64,000 nucleotides of DNA. Origin: Purshia tridentata (Eukaryota; Streptophyta; Magnoliopsida; Rosales; Rosaceae). The stretch covers positions 1 to 64,000 of the forward strand of contig QANT01004024.1 in the NCBI GenBank assembly GCA_003254885.1. Direction: 5' to 3'. The notes beneath the pieces were generated by a model, which was not told the DNA's origin, made no database searches, and worked only from the letters and a program-made list of their open reading frames with translations. Both the position numbers and the translations under genes were made by a program. Position 1 is the stretch's first letter. Each line of letters opens with the position of its first letter. This document shows, piece by piece, positions 34,564 to 47,321 of the stretch.

Positions 34564-37281
34564 TGACAGGACCCTCCCCGAATTCCACCCTGGAACCCGG
34601 AGTGATCCTGCGGGCATCCAATATCAAGGAAAATCCTACCGAAATTTCGGCAGAACTTCCCCTGAAATTGGACGAACCCTTTTTCTCCACGAGACCTGCA
34701 AATGCACTTCTAAGCTCCACAGCTCCTCTACCACAACCAAAAGGGGTCTCCGACCCAATTTCAATACCACTTACTTAAGCTTTCATTAGGTTATCAGAGC
34801 CGCGCTACAAAATTTACAAGATTAATTTGTTTCTATAACTTTCAAAGGTTCGCTGGACTGCCTCGACGTCTTTGGCTCGGCCGTTCCACCGCTACCACCT
34901 GGGGGAAAATTTAAAACGACAAAAAGGATAAAACTAATGAGTTAAACTCAGTGAGTGGACATAAACCAAAATAAGTATTTATAAACTTTTACTTTCAAAT
35001 TCCTTAGAATTTCACAAACTTTCCTTGAAATCCCCCAGTTTTAAAACTCTTTTTCTTTCTAAAACTATTTCATACAGATTTCGAATCAATGTAATAATAG
35101 AAAAGAACTTTCTAAAATTCATTTGCTGGAAAGTAACTCATAAAACCACCATCTAAGTACCCAAGTGACTTATCCTTCCACCCGCACCGTCGCAACGCCG
35201 TCATGCGAGTGGATTTGGTGGCCCTTGTACCGTCGCTTCGCCGTCGTACAAGAAGCCAGAATGTCGTACGTGCACGCAGACTGCCCCCAAAGGGCGAGGC
35301 ATCCCGACACACGGCCCAAAGCCTATGTGTGTGCCGTGATGGGTCCCAAAGACCTATATAATCTGATAACCTGAAGGGCACTGCGAAGGGTGGTTTGAAA
35401 ATCCTTTTTCCCATAAATCTCTTCTCGCCCATAAAACACATAACCTTTCTAAAACTGGGAAATCATTAAATCGACTATAAAATCTTTTTCAGTAACCAAA
35501 CCCTTGGTACAAAACCCATTGAAATCCAGTATTTTCTCAAACTCAAACATGAAAACATTTTAAATTCCTTTTGTCTCGCCGAAGTATGAATCCAAAATAG
35601 CTACTTCAATATTCAGAATTAAATCAACATTTATTTAAGAAATCCGAAAGCCAAACTTATGAACCAAATACATTTCTAAATTAAATAAATCACGGCTCAA
35701 GTAACTCAAATTATAACTATGAAGTAAATCATTAAATTCATAAAATTAGTTTAGGAAACGAAGTCCACTCACAGAGATAGCCTAGCCTTGGTCTCCGAAT
35801 GGATCGTCACGATCGTCCTTGGACTCGGGAGTGTCGCCTAACACGATAACGGTAAGGCGTTAGAATAATATTCAATTAAATAACTACAAACTGAAATTTT
35901 AGACTTTTCGCTCCATAATCCTAATTTCAAGCTATAAACCAACTTAATTTCCTTCTCGATTCAAAACCCATGCCACTAGCTTATTTTTACACGGTAATTT
36001 TCCGTAATAATCTCCATTCCACCTAACTTAACCAATGATCGTCCGGGTGTCATCTCGACAATCCAACAAATGTCCAATTCCATCTCAAATTCACTATTCC
36101 TCCAATTTCTTCAAATTAACCATTCTAAACACCAATTAACAGTTCCTAAGGGTGAAAATTACTAACAATTGCAATTTAACCTCTACGAACACTTTAAATT
36201 TCCAAAATTTCCGAAATGGGCATAAGTCTCAATTTCCAACTTTCCAATTTCTCAAAATTCCTCAAAATTCCTCAAAATTCCTCCACCTAATCTTCAATTT
36301 ATCGTTCCTAGGAGTGATTATGGCCTAAAAATGCATAAAACAATCTCCAATTTCCGACATCTCAAGAGAATCCGAATGGGTTCCAATTCCTAAATTCAAT
36401 CTCTCACAATTTCTCCAAATTGAACAACTAAATTATAGGGGAAGGAAAACCCATGAAAGGAGGGAGAAAACTCACAAAAAACTTGGGCCAATCGTGGCCG
36501 GAAACAACCGGAATCGGCGGAGAGGACTCGCGGCCAAAACTGGGTTTTTCCGAGCTTTTCACTGCGTGGGGAGGCGGCGGCTGGCGAGGGAAGGCTTGGG
36601 GAGGGACGGTCGGCGGCTGGGGAGTGCTCCTCGGCCGTCCCGTCGTCTGGTGTCGCTGGAATTAACTGGAGCTGCAAGCTCCAGTCGCGCACACAGGGGA
36701 GAGAGATCGGGAGAGAGGGAGAGGGAGGGGCTGGGGGCGTCGGGAGGTAGCTGGCCGGCGACTGGCGACGTCGTCGGCGGGTCTGGGTGGCCGGAGATGG
36801 GCTGGGGGGTCGCGCCGGGAAGAGAGGGAGGAGGGGGCGTCGGGCTGGGCTGGCTTGCTGCCTTCGCCTGCGCGTGGAGGGGGGAGAAATAAAGGGTGAT
36901 GGAATATTCCAGAATTTTCTGGAATATTTAATACCATTTCCTCAAAATTACAAGTTTGCCCCTCACTTTGAACCTCCGTATTTCACAAACCGTAGCTCCA
37001 AACGACGCATGCTACGTGTCTACGAATTCGTGAAGTCGAGCTCTACGCAACCATGTCACAGTCAACTATAAAATCCGAGCAATTTAAAAAGTCAACTTTG
37101 AGCTCTTTTATCACGTTCATAACTTTTTAACCGTAACTCGAAATCACCCATGCCGCGTGTCAATGAACTCGTGAGCTCAAGACCTTCCTAACGGACCCAA
37201 GGTCAAAGCTAAAATCTTGCTATATCCAAAAGTCAACGTTGGGCCCTATCATAATGCACTTAAAAGGTACGGATCGTTACA
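34564..37281 (-). mobile_element. Family-A LTR (3' LTR), 2.7 kb
   Basis: In LTR sense (minus) it starts TGTAACGATCCGTACC at 37281 and ends GGGGAGGGTCCTGTCA at 34564. A polypurine tract abuts the start, so this is the 3' LTR of an element whose interior lies to the right. It landed in the Ulp1 MULE, with GTACA left of it. GC-rich, CT-rich leader sequence at 36450-36900 yields long reading frames that are not genes. Confidence 0.8.
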
Positions 37282-37296
37282 ATCTCCCCTCGTTAA
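37282..37296 (-). other. Polypurine tract of the family-A element
   Basis: On the minus strand a purine run AACGAGGGGAGAT directly precedes TGTAACG, with TTCGAGGACGAAATT just upstream. This is the usual 3' end of gypsy pol followed by the plus-strand primer site. Confidence 0.75.
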
Positions 37297-39627
37297 AAAA
37301 AAAATTTCGTCCTCGAAATTTTCACACGTGGTGGTAATCTAGTTTTCAACTTCCTTCATTTCTTTCTTTGCTCTTCTCAAACTATAAGCCACCACGCTTC
37401 CGTTGCGCTACTCTGATTTAAAATCCCACTTAATCAACCAACAATTTCCTCAAACTCCCCTTAGTGTTTCTTCTTAAGAACACTGTTCCCCACTAACTAC
37501 GCCATCTCGCACGCTCTAACTACAAATAAGATATCTTACATAAGTCCATTACCTTAAATTCAATCTCTCAATCACTTAATCACTTCCATTCTCAATCACT
37601 CCCTCCATTCCATCCTAATTAGAATTTCCCATTAGCCTCCCTTACCAGTCCACACTCGATATCACACTTATCTCCCCAAAAACTATTACTTAGGATCTTA
37701 CTAAATTCTCCAATTGACTTTAGATTATACTTAAGCTTCTCTAATGTCAAACAGAGCGAGTCTAAGTGAGACAATAAAGTGCGTAATTAACCAAATACGG
37801 GCCTTTCACCGAAACTAGATCACGTACCTAAAATGACGTCTGGAGAAACTGACGCCCGCTGCTGGGTCATAGTAAAGACTCTACCCGAAGCTCTGGAACG
37901 TCCCCTTTATTGTCTACCGCCTCTAACGGAGTGACTAGACGGAGCGCCACTGCTACTTGTACCATCTCCACTCTGTGTCGCTCCGTGGGTATGACTTTGA
38001 GCCCCAAAAGTTTGCTTCGTCCGTACAGTTGATCCAGAAGCTTCACCTTCTCCATGGTACAGCATCAGGCAATCCTTCCTATAACGCCCCATCTGACCAC
38101 AATGGAAGCATCCTTCCGTAGTACCTATTAGGCAAGGCCCTTCATGACTTCTGTTGCAAGTCTCACAAACTGGGGTTCAACGCTACTTGATCCTTCCTTC
38201 TTTGGAAAGGTTCAGGCTAAAGCGTCATCATAGTGGCTAATTTCTTCTATGAACTTGAATGAATCTTGTCCTCCTCCTTTCTCTATCTTCCTTCAGCCTT
38301 TTGTTGCTTCTTTTTTATGTCCTCTTTCTGAATCTCTCATGCTTTATTATAAAGACCACCAAAGATTTAGGTGATAAGATTAGATGGAGATAAGATAATT
38401 CTCTCCATTTGAATTTATAGGATAAGAGATAACCATGCAAGCTTCCATATGTTTTTTCATTTGAAATGTGGCATATAGTACATGGGGATCCTATCTCAAT
38501 CTTATCCCTTTTTTTGAATATTTTTACAAGTCGACAAAACTACTAGGATTGAAGAGCTCGTTGCCACAATCGCGTACTCGAAAACAAATTGTCGATCGAA
38601 CCTCTAGAGCTCAAGATAAATTGAAAACAAGATTTGAAGTGAGAGAAAGAGAAGAGAAAAGCTCTCTCTTGGGAAGAGTGCGTTAATGATGTGTGAAAAA
38701 CTAGCTGGAACGCATTAGGTATTTATAGAAAAGATTTATGAGTCAGTTCCGATCACTCAGTACTAGGTGGCACAAAGACAGGCTAACACATGGCGGGTGC
38801 GCACAACACTTGGTGCACATGCATGCATGAGATAAGATTCGTTGTGCCAAGTGGTAGACATACATCTATCTTATTAAAGAGGCCATGCAAGATCCGATGC
38901 TCCAGATTGTGCCACATGCCGCGATCTAGTGCATCTATCTTTTTCTTTTCGTAATTTTGTCAACTTCAAAAATTGGTTAACAATTGTTCAAGACTCAGAA
39001 AAATACTCTGAAAAATAATACAATCTCGGGATGACTAGTACTAATTAACTATGAGATCAAATTATCAATTTGCCACTAGAATAATTTTAGAAAATTAGAA
39101 CAAGCCTTAGGAAAATAAAATAACCTAAGTAAAATGAAACTTGAGAATTTCATAAAATAATTTTCCGAACTCCGAATAATACGAGACTCATACCGTGGGG
39201 TCCATGGGTAAAAACTCTATCTTTCCAAGGCATCACTTTGGTGAAAGTCAAAAGTCGAAAGTCAAAGTCAAAGTCAATGTTTGGTCAACTACCCTAAATT
39301 ATGGTGGAAAAATACGATTTTCTGCAAATAAATTTCGAGAAAAATTCTAGAAATTAAGAAAAATTTTCAAAATAAATTTGGAAATTTTTAGGGTCTCACA
39401 TTTGAGGTTGAGGACGTTGAGCATTGGTCTTGTTCACAGTGGGGCACTCACCTGTAGTGTTCTTCAACTCCACACTCTACACATCAATGGCCTATTTTGG
39501 TTTCTTTTAAAGTTATTGCCACCTTGTGATGAATTGCCCCCTCTAAAAGCTTTCTCTTTTTTCCAGATCTCTTATCTTTAGATTTCTTCTCTTTCTTCAG
39601 CATTGTCAAGTACTATTAAGCATAAGC
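37297..39627 (-). mobile_element. Internal remnant of the family-A element (gag fragments)
   Basis: Reduced interior. Around 38180-38060 the minus strand reads a gag zinc knuckle (CFHCGQMGRYRKDC) and a Ser/Thr-rich tail. 39401-39600 holds a second knuckle-like gag piece (CVECGVEEHYR). Protease, RT and integrase are absent, so most of the interior is deleted. Another LTR (38467-39400) sits between the two pieces. Broken and old. Confidence 0.6.
38467..39400 (-). mobile_element. Solo LTR of a TGTGAGACCC-type element, 0.93 kb
   Basis: In LTR sense it starts TGTGAGACCCTAAAAATTTC at 39400 and probably ends CTATATGCCACA at 38467. A TATA box (CTATAAATACC, about 38733-38723) and a CT-rich leader lie at the expected place. 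Five TTGAC words cluster near its start (39247-39290). Flanking 5-mers do not match, so the left end or the insertion history is uncertain. Confidence 0.55.
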
Positions 39628-40653
39628 TGTCACACCCCGACCCTCGGGCACGTGAAAAACTACCGAAACTGAAAACTGGAACTGTTTCCTGAAACTGTGG
39701 GCCCTTTTCTGAAACTGCGAGCCATGAATATAAAATAATTTACTGAAAAACAGCTGTATTTTACAAAAACACATTTATAAAACTAAACTGTAAAACTTTT
39801 TACATGAAAATCAAACTGTAAAATCAAGTTCTGAAAAGCTGCTAGTCCCACTGCCTCGTCTTCTCTCCATTGCCTCCTCAGTCTGCTTAACCTGCAAAAT
39901 CAAACCCTGCACCCAACCACAGGTGCACCGGGTTTACACACAACCCGGTAAGCTCACTAGAGCTCGTATGAGTGAAATCTAATTGGAAACCTCAAATTAA
40001 GCTCAATTAAAATAATCAAATCATAGAACCAACTTAAACCTCAAATTGTAAATTCACCCAATTACCAATCAATCCTCCACTAATTGATATCAACGATTCC
40101 CTCTCTAGTAAAACACTAATCCTCAACTTGGTCACAAAATCCTCTAAACCAAACAAATCTACTAAAGCCCATAATACTCAAATATCCTCAAATAACGGAA
40201 TTAAACCCTTAGCACCAAAGATAAAGAATTCCTAACTTCACAGATTCTCAACCTCAACTGTCACGCTTTGAGATTCCCCAGCTTTAAAGAATTTCATAAA
40301 ATTCACTAAAAACTCTATGTAAAAATCCGCGTTTGAAATCCATTTGAAAACTCTTTTAGAAATCAATAAATCTGATCAAAGTCCCAAATTATAAAACAAG
40401 AACTGTAATTTAATAATCAAAAACAATCTGTAAACTGACAAGATAAGGAAACCGTCACCCAATCCACATCCAGCTAATCTGCCGTACATGCGCAGGGCCC
40501 ATAGCTTGCCGTACGCATGCAGGGCCAATAATCCTACCGTATATGCGCAGGGCCTACAATCTGCCGTACGCATGCAGGGCCAATAATCCTGCCGTACATG
40601 CGCAAGGCCTACCATCTGCCTTACGCATGCAGGGCCAATAATCCTGCCATATA
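39628..40653 (-). mobile_element. Family-B LTR fragment
   Basis: Starts TGTCACACCCCGACCCTCGG, the 3' end of the family-B LTR in sense orientation, and follows the copy at 47322 for about 1 kb. It breaks off in the tandem array at 40653, exactly at the border of the family-A LTR. The remainder of the LTR is not found on the other side. Confidence 0.75.
40485..40650. repeat. CTGCCGTACATGCGCAGGGCC tandem array (in family-B LTR)
   Basis: About six units of 26-29 bp alternating CGTACATGCGCAGG and CGTACGCATGCAGG. Same array as 48362-48550 and 57423-57560. Confidence 0.85.
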
Positions 40654-42635
40654 TGACAGGACCCTCCCCGAATTCCACCCTGGAACTCGGAGTGATCCTG
40701 CGGGAATCCAATATCAAGGAAAATTCTACCAAAAATTCGGCAGAACCTCCCTTGAAATTGGACTAACCCTTTTCTCCACGAGACCTGCAAATACACTTCT
40801 AAGCATTCACAGCTCCTCTACCACAACCAAAAGGGGTCTCTGACCCAACAATTTCAAGCCAACTAATTAATTATTCGAGAGTTGTTAAGGTTGGCTACAA
40901 AACTTCGCTAGGAAAATAAAGCTTACAAAAATAACTAAGTTGCTACTAAAAACCACTAAGCTCGCTAGCTTTCCTCGACGACTTTGGCCCGACAGCTTCA
41001 CCGCTACCACAGTCAAGGAGTCTAGTCTCGTTGCTCGGCTGGGTCGTCCTCAATCTCGGGTGTCGTCCCTATAAGAAAAAGATAAATACGTCGTTAGTTC
41101 CCTCATTTAAAGTGTCCGTCTATGTCTAAAATTTAGGGTTTTGCTCACCTAATTCTTTTCTATACAACCCAAGTCAATAGCCCGCTTAATAAAGTCTAAA
41201 ATCAACGATGATTTCTAAATTCCACGATTAATGGGTCGGACTAACCTCAACCCCAAACAAAGTGACGCTTTCAACCCCCATTTCACCATTTCCGCCTTTT
41301 TCCTTCAAACCCATCATTCCAAACTCTAGATTAGATTTCTAAACCTCAATAGATCGTTCCTAAAGATGAAAATCACGCCCAATTTCAATTAGATCACCAT
41401 AAACATCTTGGATTTCTAGAAATCTCAAAATGGACCTAAGCATCCACTACCCAACTTTTAATTTCCTTCATAATTCCTCAAATTTCTCGTTCCAACTTCG
41501 ATTATATGCTCCTAATAACGGAGATCGCCCACAACGTTACACAATTTGAATAAATTTTGGAAATCTAAGCCAAACCCGAAATGGGCATAAACCCCATTTT
41601 CCCCAACTTCCAAATTTCTTCAAATTCCTCAAAATTCCTTGTGCTAATCCTCAATTTATCGTTCCTAGGAGTGATTATGGCCTAAAAATGCATAAAACAA
41701 TCTCCAATTTCCGACATCTCAAGAGAATCCGAAATGGGTTCCCATTCCTAAATTCAATCTCTCACAATTTCTCCAAATTGAACAATTAAATTATAGGGGA
41801 AGGAAAACCCATGAAAGGAGGGAGAAAACCCACCTGAAATCGAAGAGGTTGGCGCCGGAAATTAGCCGGAATTCGAGAAGAGGGTCCGCGGCTTTGGGGA
41901 ATTTTCCGACTGATTTCTTGCTGGAACGTGGCTGGTCGGCGTGGAGAAGCTCAGGGGAAGCCGGCCGGTGGCTAGGGAGGTGGTTCTCATCCGTCCCGTC
42001 GTCTGTCGTCGCCGGAGATGGCTGGAGCTGAAAGCTCCAGTCGCGCACGCCGAGAGAGAGATCGGGAGAGAGGGAGAGGGAGGGGCTGGGCGGCGCGGGA
42101 GTAGGCTGGGCGGGGGTCGCCGGTGGTTGGGCAGGTCGGGGGTGGCCGGAAATGGGCGGTGTCACACAGGGGAGAGAGGGTGAGGGAGGAGTCGGGCAGG
42201 GCTGGCTTCTTCTTTCTGCTGGCCTGCGCGTGGAGAGGGGGGAAATAAGGTGGTGGAATATTCCAGAATTTTCTGGAATATTCAATACCATTTCCTCAAA
42301 ATTACAAGTTTGCCCCTCACTTTGAACCCCCATATTTCTCAAACCGTAGCTCCAAACGACGCATGCTACGTGTCTACGAACTCGTGAAGTCGAGCTCTAC
42401 GCAACTATATCAAAGTCAACTCTAAACTCCAAGTAATTTAAAAAGTCAACCTTGAGCTCTTTTATCACGTTCATAACTTTCTAACCGGGGCTCTAAATAA
42501 CCCATGTCGCGTGTCAATGAACTCGTGAGCTCAAGATCTTCCTAACGGACCCAAGGTCAAAACTAAAATCTTGTTAGATCCAAAAGTCAACGTTGGGCCC
42601 TATTATAATGTACTTAAAAGGTATGGGTCGTTACA
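40654..42635 (-). mobile_element. Family-A LTR, 2.0 kb
   Basis: TGACAGGACCCTCCCCG at the left, GTTACA at the right: TGTAACGACCC..GTCCTGTCA in sense orientation. Very similar to 34564-37281 (for example 41640-41760 against 36280-36400), but lacking a block present there. Flanks ATATA and ACCTT do not match. It either inserted into the family-B fragment with loss of the far side, or is one partner of a recombination. Confidence 0.75.
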
Positions 42636-45139
42636 ACCTTAGATTTGGGATGACAGGTCTTTAAGGTGTGATTTCTTTTTAAGATGATTATAGGTAGTTA
42701 TCATGATGAGATTGGTTTGTGTCCACAGCTATTGTACATTAATATGAGTTCAATAAAATTTGCTGCTAATATTTATTCTCTGCTCTGTTTTAAGTTTTTT
42801 TTTTTTTTTTTTTTTTTATTTTTTTTTGGTAATGCCTTTTAATGAGACAGATGAACTTTCATTTCATGCTTTTGTTCTAGATGATGCTTGCACGTACAAG
42901 TAATGTTATTTTATAAAATCTTTTAAAAAACAAACAAATGGGGCCTTAATAGAAACTTTATACATGTAGAAATACGACTATATGAGCATTTCTTAAATTT
43001 TGTCAAGTAATCTTTTTCTTAGAGAAAAAAAAAGGAAAAGTTTTTCATCCCTTATGTTAAGTTGAAGCCTTGGCCAAAACAACACTAAGAAAAAAAAAAT
43101 GTAGAGAACTTTGTAAAATCTACCAAACAAAAGTACAAGTTTGAAATAAAAATTTGTTTTTTTTTTTTCAAAAGAAACAATCAGAGCCTTTTCCTCTGTT
43201 GCTTTTGATTTAAATTTTACTTGGTGCTTTTATTTTTGTGGAAAATGAATGATCATGGATCTAGTTCCACGACTAGTTAACCACCTTTGATTGCTTTAAT
43301 TGTTGTTTAGTGGTTCAACAATATTAAATTACAGTTTTCTATATGAATATTTTTTTTGAAAAGTGGATTTTTCATGGGAATGAGTTAGACTCTTGACATC
43401 TTTATTGGCTTCATTGTCAATTTAATTCAGGGATATTACTTTTAATTTAATTAATCTTGATTGGTTGGGTGTTGTGTTTGAGATGTTTTTAATTTAATTA
43501 TTTCTTGTAATTAATTATTGTGCTTTGTTTGTTGAGCATAGATGGGAATTTTGTCTTTCTTCTTCTTGTAGTGTGCCTTTCCTTTATTTAATAACAAATT
43601 TGTTTCATTTTTTCTTGGGTTACTCAAGATTTGAACTCAAGAGATGCAGTTTTATTTTTTCCAACAAAGTGCATTGGCTACTTAACTTTTTGCTCTTTTA
43701 TGTGAGTGCCTTTGTATGCAAATTGAGGTGTGCGTGGCTCAATCCCTATTTCTTTTGTTGCCTTATAGGTTGGACAGTTGGGGAGGTGTCAAATAAAGTA
43801 AATAATAATGCAGAACTAAAGTTATTCTTAGAAGTAGATCTTGGGCTGGTAATACTCTACGTCTTACAATTAAATATTGTAGATCTTGAATGAAATTAAT
43901 TTCTTTGCAACAGTTCATCTGATTGTCTGCATTTTTATTTAGGATTACACCCTATTCCTTTCTTTCTTCTGAAACCTTGGTTGGATATGGTTTTTTACTA
44001 GTCATTAGTCTAATATTTGAGTTTTTTTATTTTATTTATTATTATTTCTATTGTCTTTAAACATATGCTTTTAGTGTAGAACCATCTCTATACTTGCATG
44101 TATGACATATGGGTAAAATTGAGTCCTAGTACTTCAAGTATTAGTGCCGTTATGTTCGTAGCCCTACTGGACATGGCAAGTTAGGATGGTACTGGTCAGT
44201 TTGATAAAGCTAATCAAAGTTTATAGCTAATTCATGCATGCTTATTTCAAACATCTTTGGATTTAAACTACGCCAAATATGTGAAACAAAGTAGGCTAAG
44301 TATGCAATTAGTGAGAGTATAACATCCCAAAAGGTTAATGTGGGCATATCATTTTATAAATCATACCCAATGGTTTAGTATATATGGTACTCCTTCTGCC
44401 AATGATCTTTTCCTCTCATCCATGAAATTCCAAAGCTCATAAAATTATTAGAGAACTACAAACAATGAATTGGATTGGAAGTTGTTTTGGTTGAATTTTG
44501 TTTGAACTAATACTTGAACTATCTTGCAGCTTTATTAGTGATTGAATGTTATTTTTAACTATCTAGCAACTTAATTATTGGTTGAATTGGATTGGAACTT
44601 GAGTTGTTTGCATTTTGGTTGATTTTTATTTTGAACTTATTTCAGTGGGAGCAGAGGATGGACAGCAGTTATGCCCAAGAAGATATCAACGAAGTTTGGA
44701 GTGAATGGGAAATCTTTGTAGGGCTGTATATATAGTACTTACATCTTGGATTTTTGCAGATTCACCGACATTTTAGACTTGACATTGTAGGCCATGTATA
44801 TAGCTAGATTAGGTTGGGGTATATTATTGATCATTTTGTCATATTAGCTTGCTAGAATAAATGGATGGCAGCAAGGTGCTACATAATATATTGAGGACTA
44901 CTTTTTGTGTATGGCATTAGGTTTTTGTGTATAACTTTAGGTTAAGAGAGTAAGTTAGCTAGATATATACAATTGCTAGCTTGAAATACATACCTTATAT
45001 TATTTGATTGATTATAAATTACAAAAGCCATTGTAAATTCTTGAGCAAGTATGAGAGATTCTTGGATGGTGCAATTTGTTGATAATTGCATTGTGTGTGT
45101 ACAAAGACAATTAGAAGCAGGTAAAATTAGATGTTAAAA
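42636..45139 (+). mobile_element. Probable CACTA interior, 3' part
   Basis: Mostly AT-rich, intron-like sequence with poly(T) runs (42796-42830). An acceptor TTATTTCAG at about 44637-44645 is followed by a short reading SSYAQEDINEVWSEWE (44661-44710) that resembles the C-terminal end of CACTA TNPD-type transposases. Its position just inside CACTA-type subterminal repeats supports this. No other domain is visible. The 122-codon frame at 43525-43893 lacks any familiar motif. Confidence 0.4.
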
Positions 45140-45868
45140 AGGACATAATACAACAATTTATTGTGTAAAATCGTTGTACTAATATACTTCACACAACAAA
45201 TTCTAGCAAAAAACCCATGTACTAAACAATTATACTCATCAGATTATAAGTAAAATAATACTCATATACAATGGTTTCATAAATGAAACTGATTTTCTAT
45301 GGAGCTTCATGCTACGGTTTTTAAGACATAACCAGGGTATAAGACATTTATAACCATCATATATAACTTAAATATTTAACTCTACATAACGGTTATCCAA
45401 AGAGAATTGTTGTTCTAATTGCATTTACACAACGGTTTTTTAAAAGAATTGAGGTTAGAAATACATATAGACATGTATAATGGCATTTGCTTAGTAGTTA
45501 GGCACAACGGTTAACGTTAAAAAACAGTTGTCTTAAACGATATTTTAGCTCCTTTTTTTATGGAAAATAGTTGTGTAATGCATGCATATTAATAGAAACC
45601 GTTGTGTAAGATTGTTTTATACAACTATTTTGTGCCTACAACCGATGTGTAGAGTGGTACTCAACAATAGTTTTACTTATCCCATGGTTTTTTATAGAAC
45701 TTATATAACAGTTTGTTACAATAAACTATCGTTTTAATTGAATTAACACAACGGTTTCGAACTGTTGTCTAGTCGTACCCCAATAGACGTCGGTCGATTA
45801 TACGACGGTTTTGGGAGGAATTAGACCACGGGTAAAACCCGTTGTCTGTTTGCTTTTTTGTAGTAGTG
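45140..45868 (+). mobile_element. CACTA 3' terminus with ACAACGGTT subterminal repeats
   Basis: Many copies of ACAACGGTT / AACCGTTGT in both orientations end in TTTTTTGTAGTAGTG at 45868, the reverse complement of CACTACTACAAAAAA, a CACTA terminal repeat. A second terminus of the same kind, TTTTTTGTAGTAGCG, follows at 45945. Confidence 0.7.
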
Positions 45869-45945
45869 TGTAGTAAATTAAGATAACCAACAAAACACGA
45901 ACCGTTGTCTATTGACCGATGTCTATTAGCTTTTTTGTAGTAGCG
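45869..45945 (+). mobile_element. Second CACTA-type terminus
   Basis: Contains ACCGTTGTCTATTGACC and ends TTTTTTGTAGTAGCG. It shows that one CACTA copy ended inside another, or that the end was duplicated. Confidence 0.55.
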
Positions 45946-46440
45946 TTTCCATAATCTCTCTATGCAGTGAACACGTTAGATCTACTAGACATGGTTGTAT
46001 CTATAACAGGAGCGAAAATCATAATCTCAAGATTTTTAGAGAAACCTTGTGCTATATAATGATTTCATTCACATCATTTCAAAAACTCATTATAACCTTC
46101 AAGGTTTAACATATTTTATATTGGTGTTTGAACTATAGGTCCAATAATCCCACGTTTTAAAAATATTAAATTCTACTGGATTGCCTCTTTCCAGTTTGGC
46201 CAATAATTTAATTATGTTGACATTTGTAGTAAACGTGGCTCCACATGGTTATAGCCCTTGATGATCTTAGTGGCTATTATAAACAGATTATATCATCAAT
46301 ATATCAACGATCACACAATTCTCTTTTTGCATGCATTTGATATAAATATATCTTTGTTATCGGGTACCCATGTGTCTTCTGGGACTTTCATAGTCTTTTT
46401 AGGAACTATCATCTCTTCTTGGATGACTTGTGTAGAGAAT
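45946..46440. other. No recognisable feature; target of the family-C LTR
   Basis: AT-rich unique-looking sequence that ends at the GTGGA target site (46441-46445) and resumes at 54004. No gene is supported. Confidence 0.35.
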
Positions 46441-47321
46441 GTGGATGACAGGACCGCCCTGGAGTTTACCCCGAGGTGACCCTGTGGGGACGCCACGTCT
46501 CACGATATAGACCCCGATCCTACCGAAAATTCGGCAGTGTTTCCTTTGTAAAATGCCTTACCCAAAAACAAGATATGCCCTGTTATAACTCAACAGTATC
46601 CAAAAAATCCCAACAAATAATCTCAGAACAAAAAATAAAATCAAATCGACAAACAAACCCAAAGTGGTCAAGGTGACCTCAGAGCATATCTAAAGGAAGT
46701 ACATCATCCGAAAGAAAAGAATAACTAAAATAAATAAATAAGATTATGCTTACATAGTCTCAGATGTCAGAAGACGCAAAAGTGGCTTGATGCTCAAGTG
46801 GCATGAATGGAATCCTTGTCAGCTGGGGGAGAACATTTAAAACACAAAACTATAAGATAATTTAAACAATCCTTTTTCAACATAAGTATATTAACATAGA
46901 ACTTGTCTTTCAAATTCTCCAGTTTTAAAACCAATTCGCAAAAATCATAATATCAAACCACAAATCTCAGGTCTCATTCGTCATAAATCCAAAACCTTCA
47001 TAATTATACTATGTATAATTTCAGAATACTAGATATGTATATACAATTCCAAACATTTACAAGAGTTAAAACATTAAAAATAAGTAATAGTGGCACAAGA
47101 CATTTACCAGTAGATCAAAATACTTAAAACTCACACCGTAGTACCCACAAACTCTCTGTACACTTGGGCCAAATACGCGTACATGGATATGACTAACCTT
47201 TATCAATACGCGAACACACAATGGTTCGCATAGATTCCCAACTTTATCGAGTGTAGATAGTGCATAAGGACACATGACCAAATCCTATATGTGTGAACCG
47301 ACGGGTCCCAAAGACCTATAA

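Noticed and set aside
34564-42635. The two family-A LTRs as the 5' and 3' ends of one complete element.
   Set aside because: The right LTR has no primer site on its inner side; a family-B fragment abuts it there. Outer flanks GTACA and ACCTT do not match. They may be related but not a proven pair.
43525-43893. 122-codon frame on the plus strand.
   Set aside because: AT-rich, Phe/Leu/Cys-rich translation with no motif, no splice context and no homologous copy in the window; more likely intron of a CACTA element.
46311-46496. Open frame overlapping the left border of the family-C LTR on the minus strand.
   Set aside because: It crosses a transposon junction, so its first part is host DNA and its last part LTR; not a gene.
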